A stretch of 5,348 bases of DNA from Microbacteriaceae bacterium (GCA_030840185.1 JAUZFY010000326.1:1-5348); one strand, 5' to 3'. Positions 1 through 5,348 are shown, counted from the stretch's first letter. Numbers and translations are program-made. The notes: generated from the letters alone by a model not told the origin.

Positions 1-707
1 TCGAGCAGCGCGCGCTTGATGCCGGTGCGACGGCGGCCGAGTGCCGCAAAGAAGCGGGTGTCCGAGAACGCCGGGTCGAGCGGGTCCCGGGAAATATGAG
101 CGACCTGGCTCGGGATGAGCGCGGCCGGGTGACCGAGTCCGGCCGGCTGTCCGTCCGGGGTCGGAACGAGGTGGTCGACGGCCATCGATCCGAAGATCCG
201 CTGATCAACGAAGTCGACGCGCAACGGTCCCCCGGCCGGTGAATCGAGTTGGAGCCGGATGCGAAGGAGCGAGTCATCCGGTTGCCGCGCGTCCCGGAGC
301 AGAACCTGCCCACTCATGCCGAGGTGTACGACGAGCGCCTCCCCGCGCGCCTCTCCGTGGCCCTCTGAAAACGCAGGAGATTCACCACCGTCGGCGCGAT
401 TTTCGACGAAATCGCCCGTGAAGTGGTGAATGTCCTGCGTTTTGGGAACGGCAAGGGGAACGGCGGCAGGAGCAGCAGGCACCGTAAATGGCACGGCAGA
501 CGGGGACAGCGGCAGCCAGAGGAACTTGCCCCGACGAACGGCACCGAGGATGCGGCGTCCCGAGAGCCGTTCGACGAAATCCTCGCTCGGGCCGACGTGG
601 CGTCGCAGCGATCGAGGCTCGAACACCGAGACGGTCTCGATAATCGCTCCGGTCACTGCCGGTTCGAGGCCGGCGCGGACGACCTCTACCTCGGGAAGTT
701 CCGGCAC
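1..707 (-). CDS. mutM: Formamidopyrimidine-DNA glycosylase (Fpg/MutM), 3' end beyond window, with internal insertion
   Basis: Bifunctional DNA glycosylase/AP lyase that removes 8-oxoguanine and other oxidised purines in base excision repair. 235 codons are visible; the C-terminal zinc finger lies past the left edge. The GTG start at 707 gives the N-terminus (M)PELPEVEVVRAGLEP, where Pro2 and Glu3 are the family's catalytic residues. It is forced because an in-frame TAA lies 15 nt upstream. Other motifs seen are RRGKF (58-62, conserved Lys), HLGMSG (128-133, void-filling Met), and DQRIFGS (168-174, matching the DPRRFG loop with the Arg and Phe that fill the lesion site). Residues about 68-123 are an insertion absent from ordinary Fpg: a Val/Pro/Ala-rich stretch (68-88) followed by residues 89-114 encoded by a palindrome. 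The start lies 4 nt after the rnc stop with no clear Shine-Dalgarno, which suggests translational coupling. The frame is open throughout, so the gene looks functional. Identification is secure; tolerance of the insert is inferred. Confidence 0.95.
   Translation of the reverse strand, partial: MPELPEVEVVRAGLEPAVTGAIIETVSVFEPRSLRRHVGPSEDFVERLSGRRILGAVRRGKFLWLPLSPSAVPFTVPAAPAAVPLAVPKTQDIHHFTGDFVENRADGGESPAFSEGHGEARGEALVVHLGMSGQVLLRDARQPDDSLLRIRLQLDSPAGGPLRVDFVDQRIFGSMAVDHLVPTPDGQPAGLGHPAALIPSQVAHISRDPLDPAFSDTRFFAALGRRRTGIKRALL
368..443. repeat. 76-nt interrupted palindrome inside mutM (possible palindromic mobile element)
   Basis: The arms at 368-388 (starting AAAACGCAGG, ending TTCACCAC) and 423-443 (starting GTGGTGAA, ending CCTGCGTTTT) are inverted repeats of 21 nt with one mismatch (G379 against G432). 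A second inverted pair, GCGATTT (396-402) and AAATCGC (409-415), shares the same centre of symmetry (405.5), so the whole block folds as one long hairpin with a 7-nt internal bulge on each side. Pairing stops sharply outside 368 and 443. On the minus strand it is read in the mutM frame as residues 89-114 with no stop codon. No flanking direct duplication is evident and there is no second copy in this window. The symmetry is seen directly; mobility is inferred. Confidence 0.85.
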
Positions 708-711
708 GGCA

Positions 712-1422
712 TCAGGGAATTACGGAGAGCTGCGTCCACGCTTCGAGCGCCGCGGCCATCTCGGCCTGCTTCTTGCTCGTGCCGTTGCCCTCGGCAATGT
801 CCGTTCCCCCGAGGGAGACGGTGGCGTGGAATCGCTTCGAATGGTCGGGACCGCTGTCGGTCACGGCGTAGTGCGGGATCCCGCGACCGAGCCGGGCCGC
901 GAGTTCCTGAAGACTTGTTTTCGGATCCATCGCGGCGCCGAAGCGAGAGGGATCCATCAGCAACGGGGCTATGAGACGCATGACGAGCGCCGTCGCGGCC
1001 TCGCCCCCGGCGTCAAGGTACGCCGCTCCGATGACCGCTTCGACCGTGTCGGCGAGGATGGATGACTTGTCGCGCCCGCCGGTGAGTTCCTCACCACGGC
1101 CGAGTCGAATGTGACGACCCAGGCCGATCTGCCGGGCGACCTCGGCGAGGGCCACAGAGCTGACGAGGCTGGCGCGTCGCTTGGCCAGCTCTCCCTCGTC
1201 GAGATCCGGGTTGTCACGGTAGAGCATCACTGTGACCGCCTGACCCAAAATGGAGTCGCCAAGAAACTCGAGGCGCTCATTGTGCGCGACTCCCCCATGC
1301 TCGTAGGCGTAGGAGCGGTGCGTGAGAGCGAGCTCGAGTAGTTCCGGCGAGACGTCTACAGCGAGAAGCTGTTCGAGATCGCCCCGGGTGGCACTGGTGC
1401 CAGGCATACCGGATCCGTCCAT
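712..1422 (-). CDS. rnc: Ribonuclease III
   Basis: Double-strand-specific endoribonuclease that processes rRNA precursors and structured mRNAs. With the ATG at 1422 it is 236 aa. The N-terminal catalytic domain carries the signature NERLEFLGDS (48-57), whose acidic residues E49, E52 and D56 match the E. coli catalytic cluster, and LADTVEAV (123-130), where D125 and E128 match the Mg2+-binding Asp and Glu. A double-stranded RNA-binding domain follows at about 166-231 (DPKTSLQEL... to ...SKKQAEMAAALEAW). Length is typical of the family. The start is uncertain: ATG 1422 lies 13 nt after the rpmF stop but has no Shine-Dalgarno, whereas ATG 1407 has GGACGGA upstream and gives 231 aa. The frame stays open upstream to 1590, but that part overlaps rpmF in another frame and has no RNase III similarity. 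The gene is followed by mutM after 4 nt, the usual actinobacterial order. Confidence 0.96.
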   Translation of the reverse strand: MDGSGMPGTSATRGDLEQLLAVDVSPELLELALTHRSYAYEHGGVAHNERLEFLGDSILGQAVTVMLYRDNPDLDEGELAKRRASLVSSVALAEVARQIGLGRHIRLGRGEELTGGRDKSSILADTVEAVIGAAYLDAGGEAATALVMRLIAPLLMDPSRFGAAMDPKTSLQELAARLGRGIPHYAVTDSGPDHSKRFHATVSLGGTDIAEGNGTSKKQAEMAAALEAWTQLSVIP

Positions 1423-1435
1423 AGAACGGAGCGGA

Positions 1436-1639
1436 CTAGACGTCCGCGACCTTGCGGCCCTTGTACTCCATGTACAGGGGAGCTCCGGTGGAGTCTTCGA
1501 CAACCTTCGCGCGGTGAGGAAGGCTGTAGGTGACCTTTCCGCCCTCAACGGTCTTGACCAGGGTGGGAGGCGTCGCCTTCCACTGGGCACGACGCGCGCG
1601 GGTGCTGGCGCGGGACATCTTGCGCTTCGGGACTGCCAT
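1436..1639 (-). CDS. rpmF: 50S ribosomal protein L32
   Basis: Small component of the large ribosomal subunit, 67 aa. It begins [17 protein letters not shown], the typical L32 N-terminus (AVPKRK.S...R..RR..W), and is rich in Lys and Arg. It contains no cysteine, so it is the form lacking the four-Cys zinc ribbon found in many other L32 proteins. The C-terminal half (about residues 33-67, [12 protein letters not shown] and [13 protein letters not shown]) resembles other actinobacterial L32. The ATG at 1639 is preceded by a purine-rich AAAAGAGA. It sits 39 nt after the DUF177 gene and 13 nt before rnc. The yceD-rpmF pairing is widespread in bacteria; the plsX/fab genes that follow it in E. coli are absent here. 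Confidence 0.96.
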   Translation of the reverse strand: MAVPKRKMSRASTRARRAQWKATPPTLVKTVEGGKVTYSLPHRAKVVEDSTGAPLYMEYKGRKVADV

Positions 1640-1660
1640 GGCTATCTCTTTTCTTTACTC

Positions 1661-1678
1661 GACGCTGCTTGCAGCGCC
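1661..1678 (-). other. Short hairpin between the DUF177 gene and rpmF
   Basis: Immediately after the DUF177 stop codon, the minus-strand transcript reads GGCGCTGCAAGCAGCGTC. It can form about 7-8 base pairs closing a small loop (CGCTGC against GCAGCG, flanked by a G-U and a G-C pair). No U-tract follows (the next bases are GAGTAAAG), so it does not look like an intrinsic terminator. It could be an RNA-processing or translation-control structure in the leader of rpmF, but nothing in the sequence proves a role. Confidence 0.4.
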
Positions 1679-2245
1679 TTACACATTTGGCGTGGTGGGC
1701 ACATCTGGGGTGGTATCCGTCAGTCCTTCGAAACCGGCCAACTTGCCGAGAGCCGCCCATCGTGGATCGATGGCTTCCTCGTGCTTATGGCCCGGGTTGT
1801 CGAGGAGCCGCACCCCACACTGCGGGCACAGGCCGAGGCAATCTTCTTGACAGACCGGCTGGAAGGGTAGCGATAACACCACCGCATCCCTGATTACGGG
1901 TTCGAGATCAATGGTGTCCTCGTGAACCTCGTATTCAAAAGCTTCGTCTGAAGAATACGCGAAAAGCTCCTGGAATTCGACTTGAACCGCTTGTTGGATC
2001 TCGATGAGGCACCGACCGCACTCCCCAGCGGCCGTTCCATCGACCTCGGCGCTAACCAGAATGCCGTCATGGAGGGACTCGAGTCGCAGGTTCACGCGAA
2101 GCGAGCTGCCTGCCTTGACGCCGATCATGGCGTTGCCGAAGTCCTCCGGAACGGTGACGTCGAGCACCCGCTCCCGCATCTCGCCGGGACGATGCATGAG
2201 GTCGTACACATCTACGGTGTATGGGGTCTTGATCACGTGAGGCAC
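1679..2245 (-). CDS. DUF177 / YceD family protein (23S rRNA accumulation protein-like)
   Basis: A 188-aa protein of the DUF177 (YceD) family, which in E. coli is linked to 23S rRNA accumulation and is generally found next to rpmF; its molecular activity is not well defined. The N-terminal part (VIKTPYTVDVYDLMHRPGEM, 4-23) matches the actinobacterial family start. Cysteines occur at C76 and C79 (ECGRC) and in the family motif C132-x3-C136-x3-C140-x2-C143 (VCQEDCLGLCPQCG), which probably binds a metal. The C-terminal part has the usual DPRWAALGKL segment. The frame is open up to 2521, but that upstream stretch is encoded by repeat sequence. I chose GTG 2245 because it lies six bases after a TACACT -10 box, as in leaderless actinobacterial transcripts; GTG 2236 is the alternative. 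This is the first gene of the rpmF-rnc-mutM operon. Confidence 0.93.
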   Translation of the reverse strand: MPHVIKTPYTVDVYDLMHRPGEMRERVLDVTVPEDFGNAMIGVKAGSSLRVNLRLESLHDGILVSAEVDGTAAGECGRCLIEIQQAVQVEFQELFAYSSDEAFEYEVHEDTIDLEPVIRDAVVLSLPFQPVCQEDCLGLCPQCGVRLLDNPGHKHEEAIDPRWAALGKLAGFEGLTDTTPDVPTTPNV

Positions 2246-2251
2246 CCAAAG

Positions 2252-2257
2252 AGTGTA
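2252..2257 (-). promoter_or_regulatory. Probable -10 box for a leaderless transcript of the DUF177-rpmF-rnc-mutM operon
   Basis: On the minus strand TACACT is followed by six bases (CTTTGG) and then GTG at 2245. In actinobacteria a TANNNT hexamer six or seven bases before ATG/GTG is the usual layout of a leaderless start. There is no Shine-Dalgarno in front of this GTG. A -35 element is not clear: TCGACC lies upstream but with 24 bases of spacing. The call is inference from spacing and motif. Confidence 0.5.
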
Positions 2258-2281
2258 CTCCGCGGGTCGGGTGCTTCTGCG

Positions 2282-2367
2282 GGTCGAGTAGCGAGCGCCA
2301 GCGAGCGTATCGAGACCCCGGATGCCGAAGCAGGTCTCGATACGGGCGCTGCGCGCCCTACTCGACC
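2282..2367. repeat. Inverted pair of Microbacteriaceae-type intergenic repeat arms
   Basis: The left arm (2282-2317) and right arm (2333-2367) are inverted copies of a unit that begins GGTCTCGATACG and ends CTACTCGACC. The outer 12 and 10 bases match exactly between arms, while the GC-rich core differs: CGCTCGC twice around TGG in the left arm read on the minus strand, and the hairpin GGGCGC-TGC-GCGCCC at 2344-2358 in the right arm. The spacer is 15 nt (2318-2332). I recognise this unit as a high-copy intergenic repeat in Microbacteriaceae and relatives, from memory rather than from a search. It sits between the aminotransferase stop and the DUF177 promoter, where its hairpins may act as a transcription barrier. 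Confidence 0.85.
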
Positions 2368-2378
2368 GACGGGCACCC

Positions 2379-2402
2379 GCGCTGCGCGCCCCAACTCGAC
2401 CC
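2379..2402. repeat. Third, truncated copy of the same repeat arm
   Basis: GCGCTGCGCGCC followed by CCAACTCGACC resembles the inner and distal half of the right arm (GCGCTGCGCGCC, CTACTCGACC) in the same orientation. The GGTCTCGATACG end is missing and one base is changed or inserted. It suggests repeated insertion or tandem duplication followed by decay. Confidence 0.6.
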
Positions 2403-2448
2403 ACCAAGCTTCGCGAAATCCCCCACGAAGTCAGCACGAAGCGTTCGG

Positions 2449-3789
2449 CTACTCCACCGCCGTGAACGCCTCGTCGTAGATCGCCAGCGCGTCCGCGACC
2501 TCCTGCGGCGTTACGACGCACGGCGGCACGACGTGAATTCGGTTGTCCGCGATAAACGGCAAGAGGCCCCGCGACATCAGCTCGCCCCTCAGAGCGGCGA
2601 TCACCCCGCCGCTTACGGGCGCTCGGGTTTCGCGGTCCTCCACGAGATCGAGCGCCCAGAAGACACCGAGACCGCGCACCTCCCCGATGAGCGGATGCCG
2701 CTCGGCAAGCGCCGCGAGTCCCGGCCCCAGGTGGTCGGCCCCGATCGAGCGGGCGTTGTCCAGAATTTTTTCATCATCCATGGCATCCAGCGAGGCGACA
2801 ATGGCCGCCATGGCAAGCGGATGCCCGGAGTAGGTGAGACCCCCGGGGAACACTTGGGACTCAAACGCGTTCGCGATCGACTCCGAAATGATCACACCGC
2901 CGGCCGGGACGTACCCGGAGTTGACCCCCTTCGCGAAGGTGATCAGGTCGGGCACCCATTCGCCATCGGCAAAACCCTGCCAGGCGAACCACTCGCCGGT
3001 GCGACCGAAGCCAGACATGACCTCGTCCATGATGAGCAGGATGCCGTACTTGTCGGCGAGCGCACGCACGCCCGCGAGGTACCCGGGCGGCGGCACGAGA
3101 ACGCCGGCCGTCCCCGGCACTCCCTCGAGCAGGATCGCCGCGATGGAGGACTGGCCCTCCGATTGGATGACTCTCTCGAGGTGATGCAGGGCGCGCTCGC
3201 TTTCTTCCTCCGGAGACGACGCCCAAAATTCTGACCGGTACAGGAATGGGCCGAAGAAGTGCACGTGTCCGCGCGCGAATTCGTTCGGCACCCGGCGCCA
3301 GTCGCCGGTCGCGACAATGGCAGCTCCCGTGTTGCCGTGGTACGAGCGGTAGTGCGAAAGCACCTTGTCCCGCCCGGTCACGAGCCGAGCCATCCGGATC
3401 GCGTTTTCGTTGGCATCCGCTCCGCCATTGGTGAAGAAGACCTTCTGAAACGGTCGACCCGCCTTGGAGAGTATGCGCTTCGCGGCCTGCCCGCGGGTGA
3501 GGTTGGCGTGGGCCGGTGCGACCATCGTCAGGGTGTTCGCCTGGGCCGTGATGGCCTCGATTACCCGCGGATGCTGGTGGCCGATGTTCATGTTGATGAG
3601 CTGGCTCGAGAAGTCGAGATAGCGCTTTCCGTCGAAGTCCCACACCGTGCTTCCGAGACCTCCGGCAATGACGAACGGCTTCAGTGCCCCCTGCGCTGAC
3701 CAGGAATGGAAGACGTGGGACCGGTCGAGTTCGAATGCCAACTCGCCGTCGGCCGGATCGGGAGTGTTCGCGGGATCAAAAGTATTCAT
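2449..3789 (-). CDS. Class III PLP-dependent aminotransferase, probably omega-amino acid (beta-alanine type)
   Basis: A 446-aa PLP enzyme of aminotransferase class III, of the length usual for omega-amino acid:pyruvate transaminases. Motifs in order: TNGGADANENAIRMAR (120-135, binds the PLP phosphate), SYHGNT (149-154, with the aromatic and His stacking region), IMDEVMSGFGRTG (253-265, D255 being the Asp that pairs with the PLP pyridine nitrogen), ITFAKGVNSGYVP (283-295, Lys287 the Schiff-base lysine), GGLTYSGHP (316-324, with the phosphate-binding Thr319), and GEVRGLG (369-375, Arg for substrate carboxylate). The ATG at 3789 has GAGG (3795-3798) five bases upstream, which decides it over an upstream ATG at 3837. 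Placed after dihydropyrimidinase and an F420-linked oxidoreductase, it plausibly converts beta-alanine or beta-aminoisobutyrate to a semialdehyde, the last nitrogen-removal step of reductive pyrimidine breakdown. Fold and chemistry are secure; substrate is inferred from neighbours. A 112-nt gap without clear structure separates it from the upstream gene. Confidence 0.92.
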   Translation of the reverse strand: MNTFDPANTPDPADGELAFELDRSHVFHSWSAQGALKPFVIAGGLGSTVWDFDGKRYLDFSSQLINMNIGHQHPRVIEAITAQANTLTMVAPAHANLTRGQAAKRILSKAGRPFQKVFFTNGGADANENAIRMARLVTGRDKVLSHYRSYHGNTGAAIVATGDWRRVPNEFARGHVHFFGPFLYRSEFWASSPEEESERALHHLERVIQSEGQSSIAAILLEGVPGTAGVLVPPPGYLAGVRALADKYGILLIMDEVMSGFGRTGEWFAWQGFADGEWVPDLITFAKGVNSGYVPAGGVIISESIANAFESQVFPGGLTYSGHPLAMAAIVASLDAMDDEKILDNARSIGADHLGPGLAALAERHPLIGEVRGLGVFWALDLVEDRETRAPVSGGVIAALRGELMSRGLLPFIADNRIHVVPPCVVTPQEVADALAIYDEAFTAVE

Positions 3790-3901
3790 CGTCGCCTCGC
3801 TGCAGAAATGAGTGGTGTGAGTGCGGGAACCAACCACCTCCCCCGTACCCCTCTGCCTCGATGCTACTTGCCGCCGACTTCAGGGGGACGGTGAACCCCG
3901 A

Positions 3902-4918
3902 TCATGCGCGCGCCACAATGTGTTCACGCATGGCCGGAATCACTGTCTCGCCGTACACCCGAAGGGTCTCCTCTTTATTGTCATGCTGAAGGTAGCCGGC
4001 GAACTGGTCGACCCCGAGCTGCTTTAGCGCCGTGAGCTTCTCCATGTGGTCCTTTGCGGAGCCGAGCACACAGAACCGGTCGACGATCTCGTCGGGAACG
4101 AAATCCGCGTGGGTGTTTCCGGCGCGGCCGTGCTCGTTGTAGTCGTAGCCCTCGCGGCCCTTGATGTAGTCGGTCAGGGCCTTCGGCACGGCCGAGTTTT
4201 GCCCGTACTTGGCGACGATATCGGCGACGTGATTGCCGACCATTCCGCCGAACCAGCGATTCTGATCCCGCATGTGGGGCCAGTCCTCGCCGATGTGCAT
4301 CGGCGCCGCGACACAGAATTTGATCGCCATCGGGTCACGGCCGACAGCCTCCGCGGCGGACCTCACCTTCGCGATCATCCACTCCGCGACATCCAGATCG
4401 GCCATCTGCAGGATGAAGCCGTCGCCGACCTCACCCGCCAGCTTGAGCGCGAGCGGACCGTAGGCGGCCACCCACACGTCTAGTTGCGAACCGACGCTCC
4501 ACGGAAACTGCACCTGCGCGCCGTTGTACTCCACGGATCGGGAGTTGGCCAGTTCGCGGATGACGTGAATCGCCTCACGCAGAGTCGCGAGCGTCGTGGG
4601 TGCCCCATTGGTCACCCGAACCGCGGAGTCGCCGCGACCGATGCCGCAAATCGTGCGGTTGCCGTACATCTCGTTGAGGGTTGCGAACAGTGACGCCGTG
4701 ACCGTCCAGTCCCGGGTCGCCGGGTTCGTCACCATCGGCCCGACCTTGATCCGGTGCGTCTCGGCGAGGATCTGGCTGTAGATGACGTACGGCTCCTGCC
4801 AAAGCAGGTGCGAGTCGAAGGTCCAGGCGTAGTTGAACCCGTGTTGTTCGGCGAGCTTAGCGAGGTACACGGTTCGCGAGGCGGGCGGATTGGTCTGCAG
4901 TACTGCTCCGAATTCCAT
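3902..4918 (-). CDS. LLM-class F420-dependent oxidoreductase, pyrimidine-cluster type (TIGR03842-like)
   Basis: A 338-aa bacterial-luciferase-like TIM-barrel protein, the length typical of F420-dependent members such as methylene-tetrahydromethanopterin reductase. Visible motifs are the N-terminal strand MEFGAVLQTNPP, VGPMVTNPATRD (59-70, the strand-3 region around the cofactor), GIGRGDSA (92-99), and VAAYGPLALKLAGEVGDG (150-167), characteristic of F420-binding LLM proteins. The ATG at 4918 has GGAAAGG (4924-4930) five bases upstream and lies 17 nt after the hydA stop, so the two are probably cotranscribed. From memory, a subfamily of this kind (CPS_4043/TIGR03842) is found repeatedly beside dihydropyrimidinase genes; its substrate is not established to my knowledge. 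Cofactor preference for F420 over FMN is inferred from family and host, not demonstrated. Confidence 0.9.
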   Translation of the reverse strand: MEFGAVLQTNPPASRTVYLAKLAEQHGFNYAWTFDSHLLWQEPYVIYSQILAETHRIKVGPMVTNPATRDWTVTASLFATLNEMYGNRTICGIGRGDSAVRVTNGAPTTLATLREAIHVIRELANSRSVEYNGAQVQFPWSVGSQLDVWVAAYGPLALKLAGEVGDGFILQMADLDVAEWMIAKVRSAAEAVGRDPMAIKFCVAAPMHIGEDWPHMRDQNRWFGGMVGNHVADIVAKYGQNSAVPKALTDYIKGREGYDYNEHGRAGNTHADFVPDEIVDRFCVLGSAKDHMEKLTALKQLGVDQFAGYLQHDNKEETLRVYGETVIPAMREHIVARA

Positions 4919-4935
4919 GGGTGCCTTTCCGCTAC

Positions 4936-5348
4936 TCAGATGAGGTACTGCGATAGTCCGCGCTTGAAGTACTTTCCGTCGCCCTTCGCTCCGAGGTACT
5001 GGTTGTCATCGATGATGACCTTGCCGCGCGAGAGCACGGTATCGACGTGGCCGTCGATCTCGAAGCCCTCATATGCCGAATAGTCCATATTCATGTGGTG
5101 CGTCTTGTTCAGCCCGATCGACGTGTGACCGTTAGGGTCGTAGATCACGATATCGCCGTCCGCTCCGGGCTGGATGACGCCCTTTTTCCCATACATCCCG
5201 AACATTCGAGCGGGCGTCCACCAGGTGACTTCCACCAATCGTTCGAGAGAGATATGGCCGTCGACAACACCTTGTTATATCAGATCCATCCGTAGTTCGA
5301 CCGAGCCGATTACGTTCGGAATCATTGAGAACTCGCCGAGGCCCATCT
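4936..5348 (-). pseudogene. hydA: Dihydropyrimidinase/D-hydantoinase, 3' end, interrupted by in-frame TAA
   Basis: The last 136 codons of a cyclic amidohydrolase that opens dihydrouracil, dihydrothymine or hydantoin rings to N-carbamoyl-beta-amino acids. The 5' part lies beyond the right edge. The C-terminal 96 residues are very well conserved for actinobacterial dihydropyrimidinase: PARMFGMYGKKGVIQPGAD, then GKTHHMN-like NKTHHMNMDYSAYEGFEIDG, VDTVLSRGKV and finally RGLSQYLI. Upstream, in the same frame, IPN-x-IGSVE-x-RMDLI is recognisable, but the next codon is TAA (5275-5277) where the family has Tyr (RMDLIYQGVV). No frameshift is needed to join the two sides. Around it several normally conserved residues are also changed. 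The stop removes 112 residues, including much of the C-terminal region, so a nonfunctional product is likely unless the base is a sequencing error. It is probably the gene before the LLM gene in one operon. Confidence 0.85.

Noticed and set aside
423..1065. Two long overlapping plus-strand open frames (423-974 and 430-1065)
   Set aside because: They lie antisense to mutM and rnc, whose protein motifs are unmistakable. Their translations are Arg/Pro/Ser-rich with no recognisable domain, as expected for shadow frames in high-GC DNA.
1423..1590. N-terminal extension of RNase III reading up to 1590
   Set aside because: This stretch overlaps rpmF in another frame, is Arg/Pro/Ser-rich without RNase III similarity, and the family normally begins shortly before the LxxALTHRS motif.
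2282..2402. CRISPR array
   Set aside because: The repeats are inverted, not direct; there are only two full arms and one fragment, the spacing is irregular, and no cas gene is present.
2401..2448. Possible intrinsic terminator after the aminotransferase (CTTCG/CGAAG and GCTTCG/CGAAGC pairs)
   Set aside because: The stems are only 5-6 bp with long loops and there is no T-tract on the transcribed strand. The adjacent repeat arms are stronger candidates for any termination.
2246..2521. N-terminal extension of the DUF177 protein up to 2521
   Set aside because: The extension would be encoded by the intergenic repeats and overlap the end of the aminotransferase gene. Family similarity begins only at about VIKTPYTVDVYDL.
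2533..3234. Plus-strand open frame of 233 codons
   Set aside because: It is antisense to the class III aminotransferase, which has all expected PLP-binding motifs. The plus-strand product shows no family features.
3790..3837. Upstream ATG for the aminotransferase at 3837
   Set aside because: The added residues (MVGSRTHTTHFCSEAT) do not match the family, and the ATG at 3789 has a well-spaced GAGG Shine-Dalgarno.

Overview
This is a high-GC actinobacterial window, most likely from the Microbacteriaceae. The evidence is the gene order DUF177 - rpmF - rnc - mutM, an F420-dependent luciferase-like oxidoreductase, and an intergenic palindromic repeat (GGTCTCGATACG...CTACTCGACC) that I associate with Microbacteriaceae and related Micrococcales. 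Species-level placement is not possible by eye. Every gene I can support lies on the minus strand, so transcription runs from high to low coordinates.

Right part (about 3789-5348 plus the aminotransferase down to 2449): a piece of a reductive pyrimidine (uracil/thymine or hydantoin) catabolism cluster. In transcription order it holds the 3' end of a dihydropyrimidinase gene (hydA) with an in-frame TAA in the visible part, an LLM-class F420-dependent oxidoreductase of the kind that accompanies such clusters, and a class III PLP aminotransferase that would fit transamination of beta-alanine or beta-aminoisobutyrate. The first two genes are 17 nt apart; the aminotransferase follows after 112 nt and has its own good Shine-Dalgarno.

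Middle (2246-2448): a 203-nt gap filled largely by an inverted pair of repeat arms plus a third truncated copy. It separates the catabolic genes from the housekeeping operon and may end or attenuate read-through. At its downstream edge is a -10 hexamer placed exactly for a leaderless GTG start of the next gene.

Left part (1-2245): the housekeeping unit. A DUF177/YceD protein is followed by ribosomal protein L32 (rpmF), RNase III (rnc) and formamidopyrimidine-DNA glycosylase (mutM, running off the left edge). Spacing is tight (39, about 13 and 4 nt), as in an operon.

The most unusual object is inside mutM: a 76-nt near-perfect interrupted palindrome (368-443) lies in frame in the coding sequence, next to a Val-Pro-Ala-rich linker. 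Together they add roughly 50 residues between the RRGKF motif and the HLGMSG motif. It looks like a palindromic mobile element accommodated as protein-coding sequence, comparable in concept to the Rickettsia palindromic elements.
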